From: Pseudohalioglobus lutimaris
Lineage (GTDB): Bacteria; Pseudomonadota; Gammaproteobacteria; Pseudomonadales; Halieaceae
Assembly: GCF_002866825.1 (NCBI RefSeq)
Contig: NZ_PKUS01000018.1
Coordinates: 62,001-126,000 of the forward strand
DNA: 64,000 nucleotides
Direction of reading: 5' to 3'
Part shown: one piece after another, positions 1-8,766 of the stretch
How the letters are laid out: every line of letters begins with the position of its first letter
Numbering within the stretch: position 1 is the first letter of the stretch
Notes under the pieces: model-generated
Seen by the model: the letters and a program-made list of their open reading frames with translations, nothing else
Databases searched by the model: none
What the model was told of the DNA's origin: nothing
Program-made: the position numbers and the translations under genes

Positions 1-446
1 TGACCGTCATTGGCATCATGCCGGGCTTCTGGATGATGAACCAGTTCGGCGAGCGCTGGGTGGCGGGAGCGCCGGATCCGGTCCTGTTCACTGCCACGGC
101 CATGATCGGGATGATCGCGCTGGCCGGCATTGTGGTGCGTAACTCACTGATTCTGGTTGAGTTTATTGCCCAGGCAAGGGAGCGAGGAGCCAGTATTCGC
201 GATGCTCTCCTGCAGGCGGGCTCCGTGCGCATGCGCCCGGTACTGCTGACTGCCGGTACCACGATGCTGGGGAATCTGATTATCACCCTTGACCCGGTAT
301 TCTCCGGCCTGGCGCTGGCAATTATCTTTGGCATCGTCGCTTCGACGGCATTTTCCCTGATCGTGGTGCCTCTGGTGTACATGCTGGTATTTGATAAACC
401 GAATGAGGCGTCGGAGCCCGTTATCTCTCCGGCGGAGGACCTTTAA
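1..446 (+). CDS. RND efflux transporter permease, C-terminal fragment
   Basis: The reading frame is open from the window edge, so this is the 3' end of a gene whose start lies upstream. About 148 residues remain. They hold the final hydrophobic helices of an AcrB/HAE1-type inner-membrane pump: a helix followed by GIVVRNSLILVEFI, then a GS-x-RMRPVLLTA stretch and two more helices. The GIVVRNSLILVEFI and RMRPVL motifs are typical of the RND superfamily, which expels drugs, metals or lipophiles using the proton gradient. The stop codon overlaps the start of the adaptor gene by one base (TAATG), so the two are translated together. Substrate cannot be inferred from this fragment. Confidence 0.9.
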   Translation, partial: TVIGIMPGFWMMNQFGERWVAGAPDPVLFTATAMIGMIALAGIVVRNSLILVEFIAQARERGASIRDALLQAGSVRMRPVLLTAGTTMLGNLIITLDPVFSGLALAIIFGIVASTAFSLIVVPLVYMLVFDKPNEASEPVISPAEDL

Positions 447-1492
447 TGATGAACAAACTGCTGCTTCCCCTGGCTGCCGTAGCGCTACTGTTAGCAATGA
501 TGGCGTGGATGGCGGGGTATTTCAGTGAAAAAATTGAACCCGGTCTGGCGCAACCGGCCACTGCGAACACTGCCGATGCAGTTGAAGTGCGCCGTGAGGT
601 GGCGACGTTCACCGAGCCGGTACCGGCATCGGTAGAAGCAAAGGAGGCGACGATCATATCTTCACGATTGTTGGCTCGCATCACCTCGATCAACGTTCGC
701 GCCGGTGATTATGTAGAGGAAGGGCAGTTGCTGCTGGAACTGGAGCAGGCCGACCTGCTTGCCCGTGCCCAGCAGGCACGGGACCGGGTTCAGTCAGTGG
801 AGGCGAGGATGCGAGAGGCGCAGCAGAACCTCGACCGCAGTGAGGCGTTGCACAAGCGGGGTCTGATTGCGGTGGCGGCACGTGATGCCGCCCGCGCTGA
901 TGCCGCCGCCCTCGAGGCAGACCTTTCCTCAGCGCGTCAGTCGCTGCAGGAGGCAGAGGCCGCAGTGGGCTTCAGCGAAATCCGCTCGCCGATTGCAGGC
1001 CGGGTAGTTGATCGTTTCGCAGAACCCGGTGATACCGCCTCTCCGGGCGCCAAACTGCTTTCTCTTTATAATCCGTTTTCACTCTGGGTAGAGGCAAGAG
1101 TGCGAGAGCAGTTGGCGTTGTCGCTGGAAATGGGTCAGACCCTGACTGTTGAAGTGCCCTCTTTGGGCAAAACCCTGGATGCGAGAATCGAGGAGATCGT
1201 ACCGGCAGCAGACCCCGGTTCGCGCAGCTTTCTGGTGAAGGCAGTTCTGCCCAGTGAAAAAAACCTGCTACCGGGTATGTACGCCCGGATGCTGGTGCCT
1301 GCTGGCGAGCGCGTGCGAATGCTGGTCCCTGCAGACCGCGTAGCGCAGGTGGGGCAGTTGGATGTGGTGTGGGTGGCGCAAGAGGGTACTGTGGTGCGCC
1401 GCTTTGTTCGGCTGGGCCGACCTGCGGGGCAGGATATGGTCGAAGTGGTCAGCGGGCTCGCTGAGGGCGAACGGGTGATGCCGCGCCCCTGA
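446..1492 (+). CDS. RND efflux periplasmic adaptor subunit (HlyD/MFP family)
   Basis: 348 residues. An N-terminal hydrophobic segment (about residues 4-27) serves as signal or inner-membrane anchor. A lipoyl-like half follows (ISSRLLARITSINVRAGDYV). Next come an alpha-helical hairpin rich in Ala/Arg/Gln (about 105-175), a second lipoyl half (FSEIRSPIAGRVVDRFAEPG) and a beta-barrel with membrane-proximal domain. This is the normal order for membrane fusion proteins that link an RND pump to an outer-membrane channel. The ATG at 446 has GGAGG at 434-438. The gene lies downstream of the pump gene, whereas most RND operons place the adaptor first. No outer-membrane channel gene follows. Confidence 0.9.
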   Translation: MMNKLLLPLAAVALLLAMMAWMAGYFSEKIEPGLAQPATANTADAVEVRREVATFTEPVPASVEAKEATIISSRLLARITSINVRAGDYVEEGQLLLELEQADLLARAQQARDRVQSVEARMREAQQNLDRSEALHKRGLIAVAARDAARADAAALEADLSSARQSLQEAEAAVGFSEIRSPIAGRVVDRFAEPGDTASPGAKLLSLYNPFSLWVEARVREQLALSLEMGQTLTVEVPSLGKTLDARIEEIVPAADPGSRSFLVKAVLPSEKNLLPGMYARMLVPAGERVRMLVPADRVAQVGQLDVVWVAQEGTVVRRFVRLGRPAGQDMVEVVSGLAEGERVMPRP

Positions 1493-1535
1493 TCACCATG
1501 CAAAAGATGGCGACCAGGTTCACGGTATTCGATAG

Positions 1536-3353
1536 TTATTCGTCGAGGAAGCTGCGCAGGTAATCAGAACGGGTCGGATGGCGCAGCTTGCGCAGTGCCT
1601 TGGCCTCGATCTGGCGGATACGCTCACGGGTGACATCAAACTGTTTGCCCACTTCTTCCAGGGTGTGGTCAGTGTTCATGTCGATACCGAAACGCATGCG
1701 CAGTACCTTGGCTTCGCGCGCGGTGAGGCCCGCCAGCACTTCCTTGGTGGCTTCCTGAAGGCCTTGCCCTGTCGCGGAGTCGACCGGCGAGGAGATGGTG
1801 CTGTCCTCGATAAAGTCGCCCAGGTGAGAATCTTCATCATCACCGATAGGGGTCTCCATCGAAATCGGTTCCTTGGCGATCTTCAGCACCTTGCGCACCT
1901 TGTCTTCCGGCATATCCATGCGCTCGCCCAGTTCTTCGGGTGTCGGCTCGCGACCCATCTCCTGCAGCATCTGGCGGGAGATACGATTGAGCTTGTTAAT
2001 GGTCTCAATCATGTGTACCGGAATACGAATGGTACGCGCCTGGTCGGCGATGGAGCGGGTGATAGCCTGGCGAATCCACCAGGTAGCATAGGTCGAGAAC
2101 TTGTAACCGCGACGATATTCAAACTTGTCCACAGCCTTCATCAGGCCGATGTTGCCTTCCTGAATAAGGTCCAGGAACTGCAGGCCGCGGTTGGTGTACT
2201 TCTTGGCGATGGAGATCACCAGGCGCAGGTTGGCCTCCACCATTTCTTTCTTCGCGCGTCTTGCCCGGGCTTCGCCCATTGACATACGGCGGTTAATTTC
2301 CTTGATCTCGCTGACGGTCAGGCCGCTTTGCTCTTCGACCTGCTTGATCCTGCGCTGCATGCGCTGGATGGTCTCTTTTTCAGCGTTGAGCTTGCTACCG
2401 TAATCTTTCTTGCGCGCGTGCCTGGATACCCACTTGAGATCTGTTTCTGAACCCTGGAAGGAAGAAATGAAATCCTTGCGGGGCATGCCGCAAACCTTGA
2501 TGGCGAGGCGCATGATTTCCCGTTCCTGATCGCGCACGGCGGTAAGGATGTTGCGGGGAGTGTCACTGATCGGATCAAAAACGCGGGGAGTCAGCTTGAA
2601 GAACTTGAACAGTTCACCCAGTTTCTCCATTTCCTTGATGCTGGCCGGGTCCTGGCGACCCTTGGCGGCAATGGCCTTCTCGGTTTTGTTGTACTGGCGC
2701 TTGAGTGCAGTGAAGCGCTTCTTCGCCTCAACGGGATCAGGGCCGGTGTCGACCTCTTCATCATCATCGTCGTCGTCAGTCGTCGCGTTGGCGGCGGCCG
2801 CTTCTGCCATTTCGGCAGCAGAGGGCACGTGCTCAGCCGGATCCAGGTAGCCGACCATGATGTCGGCCAGGCGGCGCTCTTCCCTGGTGACCAGCTCGTA
2901 TTCGTTGAGAATCTGCTTTACCGCACCAGGATAGAGTGCGAGGGCAGCCAGGAGTTCTCGAATGCCTTCTTCAATGCGCTTGGCGATAACGATCTCACCC
3001 TCGCGCGTCAGCAGCTCAACCGTGCCCATCTCGCGCATGTACATACGCACCGGGTCGGTCGTTCTGCCGGCCTCGGTCTCCACGGCGGCCAAAGCGGCAG
3101 CGGCCTCCGCTGCGGCGATGTCATCGGCCGAGGAGTCGCCCTCTGTCATCAGCAGTTCATCGGCGTCGGGAGCCTGCTCGAATACCTGTATGCCCATGTC
3201 GTTGATCATCTGGATGATGTCTTCAACCTGGTCCGGATCGGAGATGTCCTCGGGGAGGTGGTCGTTCACCTCGGCATAGGTCAGGTAGCCCTGTTCCTTG
3301 CCTTTGGCGATGAGGGCTTTCAGGCGTGACTGTTGTTGTACCGCGTCATTCAT
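1536..3353 (-). CDS. rpoD: RNA polymerase primary sigma factor RpoD (sigma-70)
   Basis: 605 residues from the ATG at 3353-3351, which is preceded by AAGGTG. The open frame runs 24 codons further upstream, but those residues come from the promoter and leader. Region 1.1 is at the N-terminus ([20 protein letters not shown]), followed by region 1.2 and the large non-conserved region with an acidic DDDDDDEE run. Region 2 contains [22 protein letters not shown] and the -10 recognition helix [10 protein letters not shown]. Region 4 ends with the -35 helix [20 protein letters not shown]. The protein directs core RNA polymerase to housekeeping promoters. It is the last gene of the rpsU-yqeY-dnaG-rpoD block, with its own candidate promoter in the 206-base gap after dnaG. 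Confidence 0.98.
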   Translation of the reverse strand: MNDAVQQQSRLKALIAKGKEQGYLTYAEVNDHLPEDISDPDQVEDIIQMINDMGIQVFEQAPDADELLMTEGDSSADDIAAAEAAAALAAVETEAGRTTDPVRMYMREMGTVELLTREGEIVIAKRIEEGIRELLAALALYPGAVKQILNEYELVTREERRLADIMVGYLDPAEHVPSAAEMAEAAAANATTDDDDDDEEVDTGPDPVEAKKRFTALKRQYNKTEKAIAAKGRQDPASIKEMEKLGELFKFFKLTPRVFDPISDTPRNILTAVRDQEREIMRLAIKVCGMPRKDFISSFQGSETDLKWVSRHARKKDYGSKLNAEKETIQRMQRRIKQVEEQSGLTVSEIKEINRRMSMGEARARRAKKEMVEANLRLVISIAKKYTNRGLQFLDLIQEGNIGLMKAVDKFEYRRGYKFSTYATWWIRQAITRSIADQARTIRIPVHMIETINKLNRISRQMLQEMGREPTPEELGERMDMPEDKVRKVLKIAKEPISMETPIGDDEDSHLGDFIEDSTISSPVDSATGQGLQEATKEVLAGLTAREAKVLRMRFGIDMNTDHTLEEVGKQFDVTRERIRQIEAKALRKLRHPTRSDYLRSFLDE

Positions 3354-3395
3354 TAAGCTGGCACCTTTGAATATACAAAAAAAAATCAGCCGGCA

Positions 3396-3424
3396 ATTAT
3401 AGACATGAAACAGTGCCTTAACCA
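3396..3424 (-). promoter_or_regulatory. Candidate sigma-70-like promoter for rpoD
   Basis: On the minus strand, TGGTTA (3424-3419) is followed after 17 bases by a perfect TATAAT (3401-3396), 42 bases upstream of the rpoD start codon. The transcribed leader contains a run of nine T residues (plus-strand A run at 3377-3385). The -35 match is weak, so the call rests on the -10 box and its position. Confidence 0.5.
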
Positions 3425-3437
3425 CCTAAAAGCCGGG

Positions 3438-3453
3438 ATATTTAGCTAAATAT
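3438..3453. promoter_or_regulatory. 16-bp perfect palindrome upstream of rpoD (possible operator)
   Basis: ATATTTAGCTAAATAT is a perfect dyad. It is flanked by CGGG on one side and GG-CCCG on the other, so the symmetry extends imperfectly. It lies just upstream of the -35 box of the candidate rpoD promoter, a usual position for a regulator binding site. It is not a LexA box (CTG-N10-CAG), and I do not recognise the cognate protein. Confidence 0.4.
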
Positions 3454-3559
3454 GGCCCGAATATGCCCTGATCTTCGGATTTTCTTATATGAGGGCGAAT
3501 CGGCCGATTACAACGGCGTGTAGTGAAAGAAAAATCAGTGATGAATTACGCTCGTCATA

Positions 3560-5488
3560 TCAGTGATCGCGTCGGTTTCGTTCCTCATCACGCTGCCGTT
3601 TTTCCTGCAATAACTCACGTAAACGTTGCTTTTGCAGTTCACTCACCTCAGCGTAGTTCGTGAGTTTGAGTTTGTCGACCTGCTCGGCAAGTTTTGATTG
3701 GTGTGGCAATCGGTGTGCAAGGTTATGCATGATGTCGGCAAACTGCTGCTCTATTCCCTCGGTGGGAATGAGGCGCTCCTGGCCGGCCAGTCGATTGAGC
3801 AAGCCTCCCTCCGGAGTGCCGTACCAGTGCCCCAGCAGCATGCCGGTATTGGACTCCGGTCGGCGTTGCACCAACTCTATCAGCGACCTCAGCAATATCG
3901 CGTCGTCACCGCTCAGATCCTGTAACTTTGCAGTCTGTACGTTGCGAGCGATTTCAGGCTTGTGCAAAATCAGGGCGATAGCGCTCTGGGCGAGGTTGGA
4001 GTAACCCCGCATGGGCGCGTCCGGAGGCCGTGATGGCGCCGAGTGCGGTGTGTCATCATCACCATCGAAGTGGGCATAGTCATCCATCTGCGGTGGTGGC
4101 AGATCCTGGTAATCCTGTGGTGGCGCTGAAGTCGGCTCAGCCGCCTCTCCGGGAGCGTAGCGCTCCCGGGCAGGCGCAGGCGCAGTCACTTCCAGGCGCA
4201 GCAGGCTCTCCAGTTCCAGCCCGGTGTGTTCGGCGAGCGCCTGGAACATCAGTTGTCGATACACGCCTTCGGGTAACTGCCTGATATAGGGAAGGGCAAG
4301 CTTGCTCAGCCGTGCGCGGCCGTCGAGTGAACTGGTGTCTATGCCCTCGGCAACGGCGGCGAACAGGAATTCCTCCAGTGGCTGTGCCGAGCTCAATCTT
4401 TCTTCGAATTCTGCGGCTCCGCCACTGCGTACCATTGTGTCCGGGTCTTCGCCCTCGGGCAGGAACAGGAAACGTGCCTGGCGGCCATCTTCCATGCAGG
4501 GCAGGGCGGCCTCCAGAGCGCGAAAGGCGGCCTTGCGCCCGGCTTCATCGCCATCAAAGCAAAAAATCACTTCCGGGCAGCGCCGGTATACCCGTTCAAG
4601 ATGGGCTTTGCTGGTGGCCGTGCCGAGTGTCGCGGTGGCGTAGCTGATGCCATACTGGGCGAGGGCGATAACGTCCATATAGCCCTCGACAACCAGCACC
4701 CGCTCCAGTTTGCGGTTAGCCTGCAGTGCTTCGTAAAAGCCGTATAGCTCACGACCCTTGTGGAAGACGGCTGTTTCAGGTGAGTTCAGGTACTTGGGCT
4801 TGTCGTCGCCCAGCACCCGCCCACCGAAGGCGATGACCCGCCCGCGTTGGTCGCGGATGGGGAATACCACCCGGTCGCGGAAGCGGTCGTAGACACGGCC
4901 CTTGTCGTTTTCCACCAGCATGCCGGCTTTCATCAGCTGCTGCCGCTTTTCGTCGCTGTCGCCCAGCGCCTTGATCAGGTTGTCCCAGCCAGGGGGTGCG
5001 AAGCCCAGCCCGAACTGCTGTGCGATCTGGCCGGTGAGTCCGCGCTGTTTGAGGTAGCCCACGGCGTTTTCGCGCTGCGGGTGCTGGCGCAACTGCAGCT
5101 TGTAGTAATTGGCTGTCTGTTCAAGCAGCTTATACAGGGACTTGTTGCTTTCCTCCTGTCGTTCTTGTGCCTGGCCGCCGCGCGAGGGCTCACGCTGTAC
5201 TTCCAGGCCAACACTGGTCGCCAGGGTTTCAACGGCCTTGGGGAACTCCAGGTTCTCGTAGTCCATTACAAAGCCGAGGGCATTGCCGCCGGCGCCGCAA
5301 CCGAAGCAATAGTAAAACTGCTTGTCGGGGCTTACCGAAAAAGAGGGTGTTTTTTCTTCGTGGAAGGGGCAGCGCGCGCTGTAGTTCTTGCCGGTTTTCT
5401 TCAGTTTCACCCGTCTGTCGATCACTTCGACGATGTCGACGCGATCGAGCAGGTCATCAATGAAGGTTTGTGGGATTCGTCCGGCCAT
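3560..5488 (-). CDS. dnaG: DNA primase DnaG
   Basis: 642 residues. The N-terminal zinc-binding domain has C40, H43, C61 and C64 (CPFH...CFGCGAGG). The RNA polymerase/TOPRIM core follows, with the acidic motif LVVEGYMDVIAL and the FCFDGDEAGRKAA metal-binding stretch. A low-complexity Pro/Asp-rich linker leads to the C-terminal helicase-binding domain that contacts DnaB. It makes the RNA primers for replication forks. It is in the standard order before rpoD on the minus strand but is separated from yqeY by a 429-base gap filled with inverted repeats, so transcription from the rpsU promoter may be attenuated there. Confidence 0.98.
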   Translation of the reverse strand: MAGRIPQTFIDDLLDRVDIVEVIDRRVKLKKTGKNYSARCPFHEEKTPSFSVSPDKQFYYCFGCGAGGNALGFVMDYENLEFPKAVETLATSVGLEVQREPSRGGQAQERQEESNKSLYKLLEQTANYYKLQLRQHPQRENAVGYLKQRGLTGQIAQQFGLGFAPPGWDNLIKALGDSDEKRQQLMKAGMLVENDKGRVYDRFRDRVVFPIRDQRGRVIAFGGRVLGDDKPKYLNSPETAVFHKGRELYGFYEALQANRKLERVLVVEGYMDVIALAQYGISYATATLGTATSKAHLERVYRRCPEVIFCFDGDEAGRKAAFRALEAALPCMEDGRQARFLFLPEGEDPDTMVRSGGAAEFEERLSSAQPLEEFLFAAVAEGIDTSSLDGRARLSKLALPYIRQLPEGVYRQLMFQALAEHTGLELESLLRLEVTAPAPARERYAPGEAAEPTSAPPQDYQDLPPPQMDDYAHFDGDDDTPHSAPSRPPDAPMRGYSNLAQSAIALILHKPEIARNVQTAKLQDLSGDDAILLRSLIELVQRRPESNTGMLLGHWYGTPEGGLLNRLAGQERLIPTEGIEQQFADIMHNLAHRLPHQSKLAEQVDKLKLTNYAEVSELQKQRLRELLQEKRQRDEERNRRDH

Positions 5489-5573
5489 AGCGGGTTAGTG
5501 TAACGCCATTGTGATTGTTGCAGTATGCCGTTTTGGTGCAAGCGGCAGTCTCAGACTATGAACTATCGGCACA

Positions 5574-5680
5574 CAGGTCCCTGACCCCGTCACGAAAACC
5601 GCCAGAAAGCAGCATCCTTGCCGGGCTTGGGCTCCGCCATCCCTGGCTGCGCACATTTTCGTGACGGGGTCAGGCACCTG
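5574..5680. repeat. Inverted-repeat element A: 25-bp arms around a 57-bp core
   Basis: Left arm 5574-5598 and right arm 5656-5680 are reverse complements with one mismatch (5579/5675). The inner 19 pairs are perfect (CCTGACCCCGTCACGAAAA and its complement). The enclosed core, 5599-5655, is 57 bases. The core is about 75% identical to the reverse complement of the core of element B, with 20 identical bases at 5635-5654 versus 5752-5771. No convincing coding frame is present. It lies in the 429-base gap between yqeY and dnaG. Confidence 0.85.
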
Positions 5681-5719
5681 CGTGCCTCGCGCGGGTATTG
5701 GCGCAGATTGCGTTACGGA

Positions 5720-5838
5720 GGCCTGGTGAGCGATCACCCCGGTGCCGGGACGTGCGCAGCCAGGGATGGCGAAGCTCGAGCCTGTCATGGACGACGCATT
5801 TTGGTGATCCCGGTACCGGGGTGATCGCTCACCAGGCC
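5720..5838. repeat. Inverted-repeat element B: 31-bp arms around a 57-bp core
   Basis: Left arm 5720-5750 and right arm 5808-5838 are complementary over 31 bases except one position, which would be a G-U pair in RNA. The enclosed core, 5751-5807, is also exactly 57 bases and is an inverted, diverged copy of the element A core. The arm sequences of A and B are unrelated, so the stems differ while the loop is conserved. Beyond these two elements I see nothing in 5489-5573, 5681-5719 or 5839-5917. Confidence 0.85.
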
Positions 5839-5917
5839 GGATAGCCTGCCTTCACCACAGGGCTCGCACAGCAGGCCCGGTGTTGTAGTGATTGGGTGAG
5901 AGCGGGTAGCTGAAACG

Positions 5918-6373
5918 CTATCCGAGAAGCCGTGCTTTAACCAGGCCGCTGACCGCGCCCATGTCTGCCCGACCCTGGAGTTTGGGTTTGAGCTGGCCCA
6001 TTACCGGGCCCATCGCCGCCATACCGGAGGCGCCGGATGCGGCGATGGCCTCGTCGATCAGGGCGATAATTTCATCCTCGGAAAGTTGCTGGGGCAGGAA
6101 TTCCTGGAGCACCGCGATCTCGGCGTTCTCCTTGTCGGCCAGTTCCGTGCGGCCGGCGTCCTGGTACTGCTGAGCAGAATCGCGGCGCTGTTTGACCATC
6201 TTGTCGAGTACCGCCAGGGCACGGGCATCGTCAACGTCGATGCGCTCGTCAACTTCGATTCGCTTGAATTCGGCCTGTATCAGCCTGATGGTACCCAGTC
6301 TGTCTTTATCCCTGGCCTTCATGGCCGCCTTCATAGCGGCCCGGATGGTCTCGGTGAGCGATTGCTCAGTCAT
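5918..6373 (-). CDS. yqeY: GatB/YqeY domain-containing protein
   Basis: 151 residues, matching the family's usual size. It begins with an amphipathic N-terminal helix set (TETIRAAMKAAMKARDKDRL) followed by GTIRLIQAEFKR and the QYQDAGRTELADKENAEIAVL stretch. The C-terminal domain is like the tail of GatB, the amidotransferase subunit that helps make Gln-tRNA. YqeY proteins have this tail alone and are thought to bind tRNA, but their reaction is not known. It sits 14 bases after rpsU and is almost certainly cotranscribed with it. Confidence 0.92.
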   Translation of the reverse strand: MTEQSLTETIRAAMKAAMKARDKDRLGTIRLIQAEFKRIEVDERIDVDDARALAVLDKMVKQRRDSAQQYQDAGRTELADKENAEIAVLQEFLPQQLSEDEIIALIDEAIAASGASGMAAMGPVMGQLKPKLQGRADMGAVSGLVKARLLG

Positions 6374-6387
6374 AGGGGATTCAACGC

Positions 6388-6603
6388 CTAGTAGAGGCGG
6401 ACGCGCTTGCGATTTTCCCGGGAGACCTTCTTCAGGTGACGCTTGACCGCAGCGGCTGAGGCACGCTTGCGTACGGTGGTGGGCTTTTCGTAGTGCTCAC
6501 GCTTGCGTACTTCAGCCAGAACGCCGGCTTTCTCGCAGGAACGCTTGAAACGACGCAAGGCTACGTCGAAAGGCTCGTTTTCCTTGACCTTGATTTGGGG
6601 CAT
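6388..6603 (-). CDS. rpsU: 30S ribosomal protein bS21
   Basis: 71 residues, the standard length. The sequence is basic throughout with the characteristic start [20 protein letters not shown] and an Arg/Lys-rich tail ([10 protein letters not shown]). bS21 binds late to the small subunit near the anti-Shine-Dalgarno end of 16S rRNA and aids initiation. It is the first gene of the macromolecular synthesis block, so its promoter ties ribosome, primase and sigma-factor output together. Confidence 0.98.
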   Translation of the reverse strand: MPQIKVKENEPFDVALRRFKRSCEKAGVLAEVRKREHYEKPTTVRKRASAAAVKRHLKKVSRENRKRVRLY

Positions 6604-6637
6604 TAACTCTACACCTGTCTCTGTTGTTTGTTACGGG

Positions 6638-6657
6638 CACCGGTTAATGGGCCGGTG
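6638..6657 (-). promoter_or_regulatory. Leader hairpin upstream of rpsU
   Basis: In the rpsU 5' untranslated region, CACCGG (6657-6652 on the minus strand) can pair with CCGGTG (6643-6638) across an 8-base loop. The stem is short but GC-rich, 35 bases before the start codon. It could act in feedback by ribosomal protein or simply protect the transcript. Function is inference. Confidence 0.35.
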
Positions 6658-6676
6658 AACGCCTGAAAGGGCGCGC

Positions 6677-6705
6677 ATTCTATACTTATCGGAAGGGGTT
6701 TGCAA
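6677..6705 (-). promoter_or_regulatory. Candidate sigma-70-like promoter for rpsU-yqeY(-dnaG)
   Basis: On the minus strand, TTGCAA (6705-6700), a 17-base spacer and TAGAAT (6682-6677) make a strong promoter. The bases following the -10 box are GCGCGCCC, a GC-rich discriminator like that of stringently controlled ribosomal promoters. It lies 73 bases upstream of the rpsU start. Confidence 0.7.
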
Positions 6706-6860
6706 AGGCCTGCGGGCCGCTGAAGCCGGTAATATTCAGGGCCGGGCGGGCTGATATGGGAAAATCTGCGCGGCGCGGTGGGAAATCGCCCGGAAATCAG
6801 GCTGGTTTGCGTCTTTTGCAGCCAGTATCATGCGCTCGTTAGTCAAATGAGACTCCTTTT

Positions 6861-7898
6861 ATGTTGATCCTGGGCCTGGAAACTTCGTGTGACGAGACCG
6901 GTGTTGCGCTGTTTGATACAGAGCGCGGTCTGCTGGCGCACGCTCTGTTCAGCCAGGTCGATATTCACGTCGAGTACGGTGGCGTGGTGCCCGAGTTGGC
7001 CTCCCGTGATCACGTACGTAAAACCTTGCCGCTTATTGAGGAAGTCATCAATGATGCAGGCATTACCGCGGCCGAAATAGAAGGTGTGGCCTACACTGCC
7101 GGCCCCGGCCTGGTTGGCGCCCTGATGGTAGGGGCGACTCTGGCCAGGTCCCTGGCCTGGGGCTGGGGTGTTCCCGCCCTGGGTGTGCATCATATGGAGG
7201 GCCACTTGTTGGCACCCATGTTGGAGGAGGAGCGCCCCGACTTTCCGTTTATCGCCCTGTTGGTTTCGGGAGGGCATACCCAGTTGGTAAGAGTCGATGG
7301 TATTGGCCGCTACCGGTTGCTGGGCGAGTCCCTGGACGATGCGGCGGGTGAGGCTTTTGACAAGACCGCAAAAATGCTTGGCCTGCCCTATCCCGGTGGT
7401 CCGCATATTGCCCGCCTGGCGCAGCAGGGTGAGCCCGGGCGCTTTGACTTCCCCCGGCCCATGGTGAACCGGCCCGGGCTGGACTTCAGCTTCAGCGGGC
7501 TCAAAACCTTTACCTTGAACACTGTGGAGGCCTGTCGGCAGAATGGGGAGCTCAGCGAACAGGAGCGCTGTGATATTGCCCGGGCTTTTGAGGACGCTGT
7601 CGTCGCCACGCTGGTGATCAAGTGCCGTCGTGCGCTGCAGCAGGAAAACCTGCACACCCTGGTAATGGCCGGTGGCGTCAGTGCCAACGCGAACCTGCGA
7701 GCAGAACTGAAACGGGCGCTGGCGAAAGAGCAGGCCCAGGTGTTCTACCCGGCGCCGATGTTCTGCACTGACAATGGTGCCATGATTGCCTACGCTGGCG
7801 CCCAGCGTTTGCTGGCGGGTCAGGTGGATGGCGCAGAAACCCGGGTGCGACCGCGCTGGCCCATGGAAGAGTTGCTGCCCGTCGAGGGTGCCGCATGA
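6861..7898 (+). CDS. tsaD: tRNA N6-adenosine threonylcarbamoyltransferase TsaD
   Basis: 345 residues. With TsaB and TsaE it transfers the threonylcarbamoyl group from TC-AMP to A37 of ANN-decoding tRNAs, giving t6A. The ASKHA fold begins [16 protein letters not shown]. The metal-binding HMEGH is at residues 111-115, and the second metal site is near the C-terminus in [12 protein letters not shown]. The start at 6861 opens 257 bases from the divergent rpsU, the usual neighbour. The TGA overlaps the folB ATG (ATGA), so translation is coupled. Confidence 0.98.
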   Translation: MLILGLETSCDETGVALFDTERGLLAHALFSQVDIHVEYGGVVPELASRDHVRKTLPLIEEVINDAGITAAEIEGVAYTAGPGLVGALMVGATLARSLAWGWGVPALGVHHMEGHLLAPMLEEERPDFPFIALLVSGGHTQLVRVDGIGRYRLLGESLDDAAGEAFDKTAKMLGLPYPGGPHIARLAQQGEPGRFDFPRPMVNRPGLDFSFSGLKTFTLNTVEACRQNGELSEQERCDIARAFEDAVVATLVIKCRRALQQENLHTLVMAGGVSANANLRAELKRALAKEQAQVFYPAPMFCTDNGAMIAYAGAQRLLAGQVDGAETRVRPRWPMEELLPVEGAA

Positions 7899-8254
7899 CC
7901 GATATTGTTTATATCCGCGGCTTGCAGGCAGAAGCTGTAATCGGTGTCTATGACTGGGAACGCTCAATCCGCCAGACCCTGATCCTGGATCTGGAACTGG
8001 CCAGCGATAACCGCGCTGCCGCCGCGACGGACGCCATCGAGGACGCGGTTGACTACGACGCCATATCAGGGCGTATCCTGGGCTACGTGGGAGACAGCGA
8101 ATTCCAGCTGATCGAAACCCTGGCTGAGCGCATCGCGGAGCTGTTGCAGCGCGAATTTGGCGTGACCTGGCTGCGGCTGCAGTTGGCCAAGCCGGGCGCG
8201 GTAAAGGCTGCGGACAGTGTTGGCGTGATCATCGAGCGCGGCAGTCGTTCCTGA
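7895..8254 (+). CDS. folB: Dihydroneopterin aldolase FolB
   Basis: 119 residues, the typical size of this octameric enzyme. It cleaves 7,8-dihydroneopterin to 6-hydroxymethyl-7,8-dihydropterin and glycolaldehyde in folate synthesis. Visible family features are [17 protein letters not shown] near the start, DAVDYDAIS in the middle, the [15 protein letters not shown] helix carrying the active-site Glu, and the terminal [17 protein letters not shown]. It overlaps tsaD by 4 bases and folK by 1 base. Confidence 0.96.
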   Translation: MTDIVYIRGLQAEAVIGVYDWERSIRQTLILDLELASDNRAAAATDAIEDAVDYDAISGRILGYVGDSEFQLIETLAERIAELLQREFGVTWLRLQLAKPGAVKAADSVGVIIERGSRS

Positions 8255-8766
8255 TGGCGCGCGTCTACCTTGGTTTGGGCAGTAATATTGAGCGGGAACG
8301 CTACATCACCGCTGGCCTGGATGCCCTCGACGGTCTGTTTGGCGCGCTGCAGCTGTCCCCGGTCTATGATTGCCCTGCAATGGGTTTTGAGGGGCGACCG
8401 TTTTTGAATCTGGTGGCCGGCATTGACACGGAATTCAGTCCGGCGGAGCTCGCCCGCACCCTGCGTCATGTTGAGACGGAGCATGGGCGCCCGGCAAACG
8501 CGCAGCGCAATTCACCCCGTCAGCTTGATATCGACATTCTTACCTACGATGATCTCACCGGCGTGATTGACGGGGTGGAGCTGCCGCGCGCCGAGATTCT
8601 CTACCACGCCTTTGTATTACGTCCGCTGGCCGACCTGGTGCCGGATGAATGTCACCCGGTGTTGGGAGAGACCTATCGCTCGCTCTGGGAGGCCTTCGAC
8701 CAGGGCTCACAGCAGATTGCCCCGATCGTTTTCCACTGGCGTGGACGTCAGCTGCCCAAGCCCTGA
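8254..8766 (+). CDS. folK: 2-amino-4-hydroxy-6-hydroxymethyldihydropteridine pyrophosphokinase FolK
   Basis: 170 residues. It transfers pyrophosphate from ATP to 6-hydroxymethyl-7,8-dihydropterin, the step after FolB. The start is [14 protein letters not shown]. The substrate loop [11 protein letters not shown], the [23 protein letters not shown] signature (Arg-x-Leu-Asp-x-Asp magnesium site) and [19 protein letters not shown] are all present. The stop of folB and the ATG of folK share one base (TGATG). Its last 19 bases overlap the convergent cca gene. Confidence 0.96.
   Translation: MARVYLGLGSNIERERYITAGLDALDGLFGALQLSPVYDCPAMGFEGRPFLNLVAGIDTEFSPAELARTLRHVETEHGRPANAQRNSPRQLDIDILTYDDLTGVIDGVELPRAEILYHAFVLRPLADLVPDECHPVLGETYRSLWEAFDQGSQQIAPIVFHWRGRQLPKP

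Noticed and set aside
1578-2282. Long open frame (234 codons) on the strand opposite rpoD
   Set aside because: It lies wholly inside rpoD in antisense and its translation matches no family I know; such shadow frames are common in GC-rich genes.
5495-5824. Short frames crossing the inverted repeats upstream of dnaG
   Set aside because: They follow the repeat arms and cores on both strands, with no ribosome site or family similarity; the repetitive sequence explains them.
6843-7967. 374-codon open frame antisense to tsaD
   Set aside because: Complete overlap with a well-supported gene, and a low-complexity translation rich in Gln, Gly and His.
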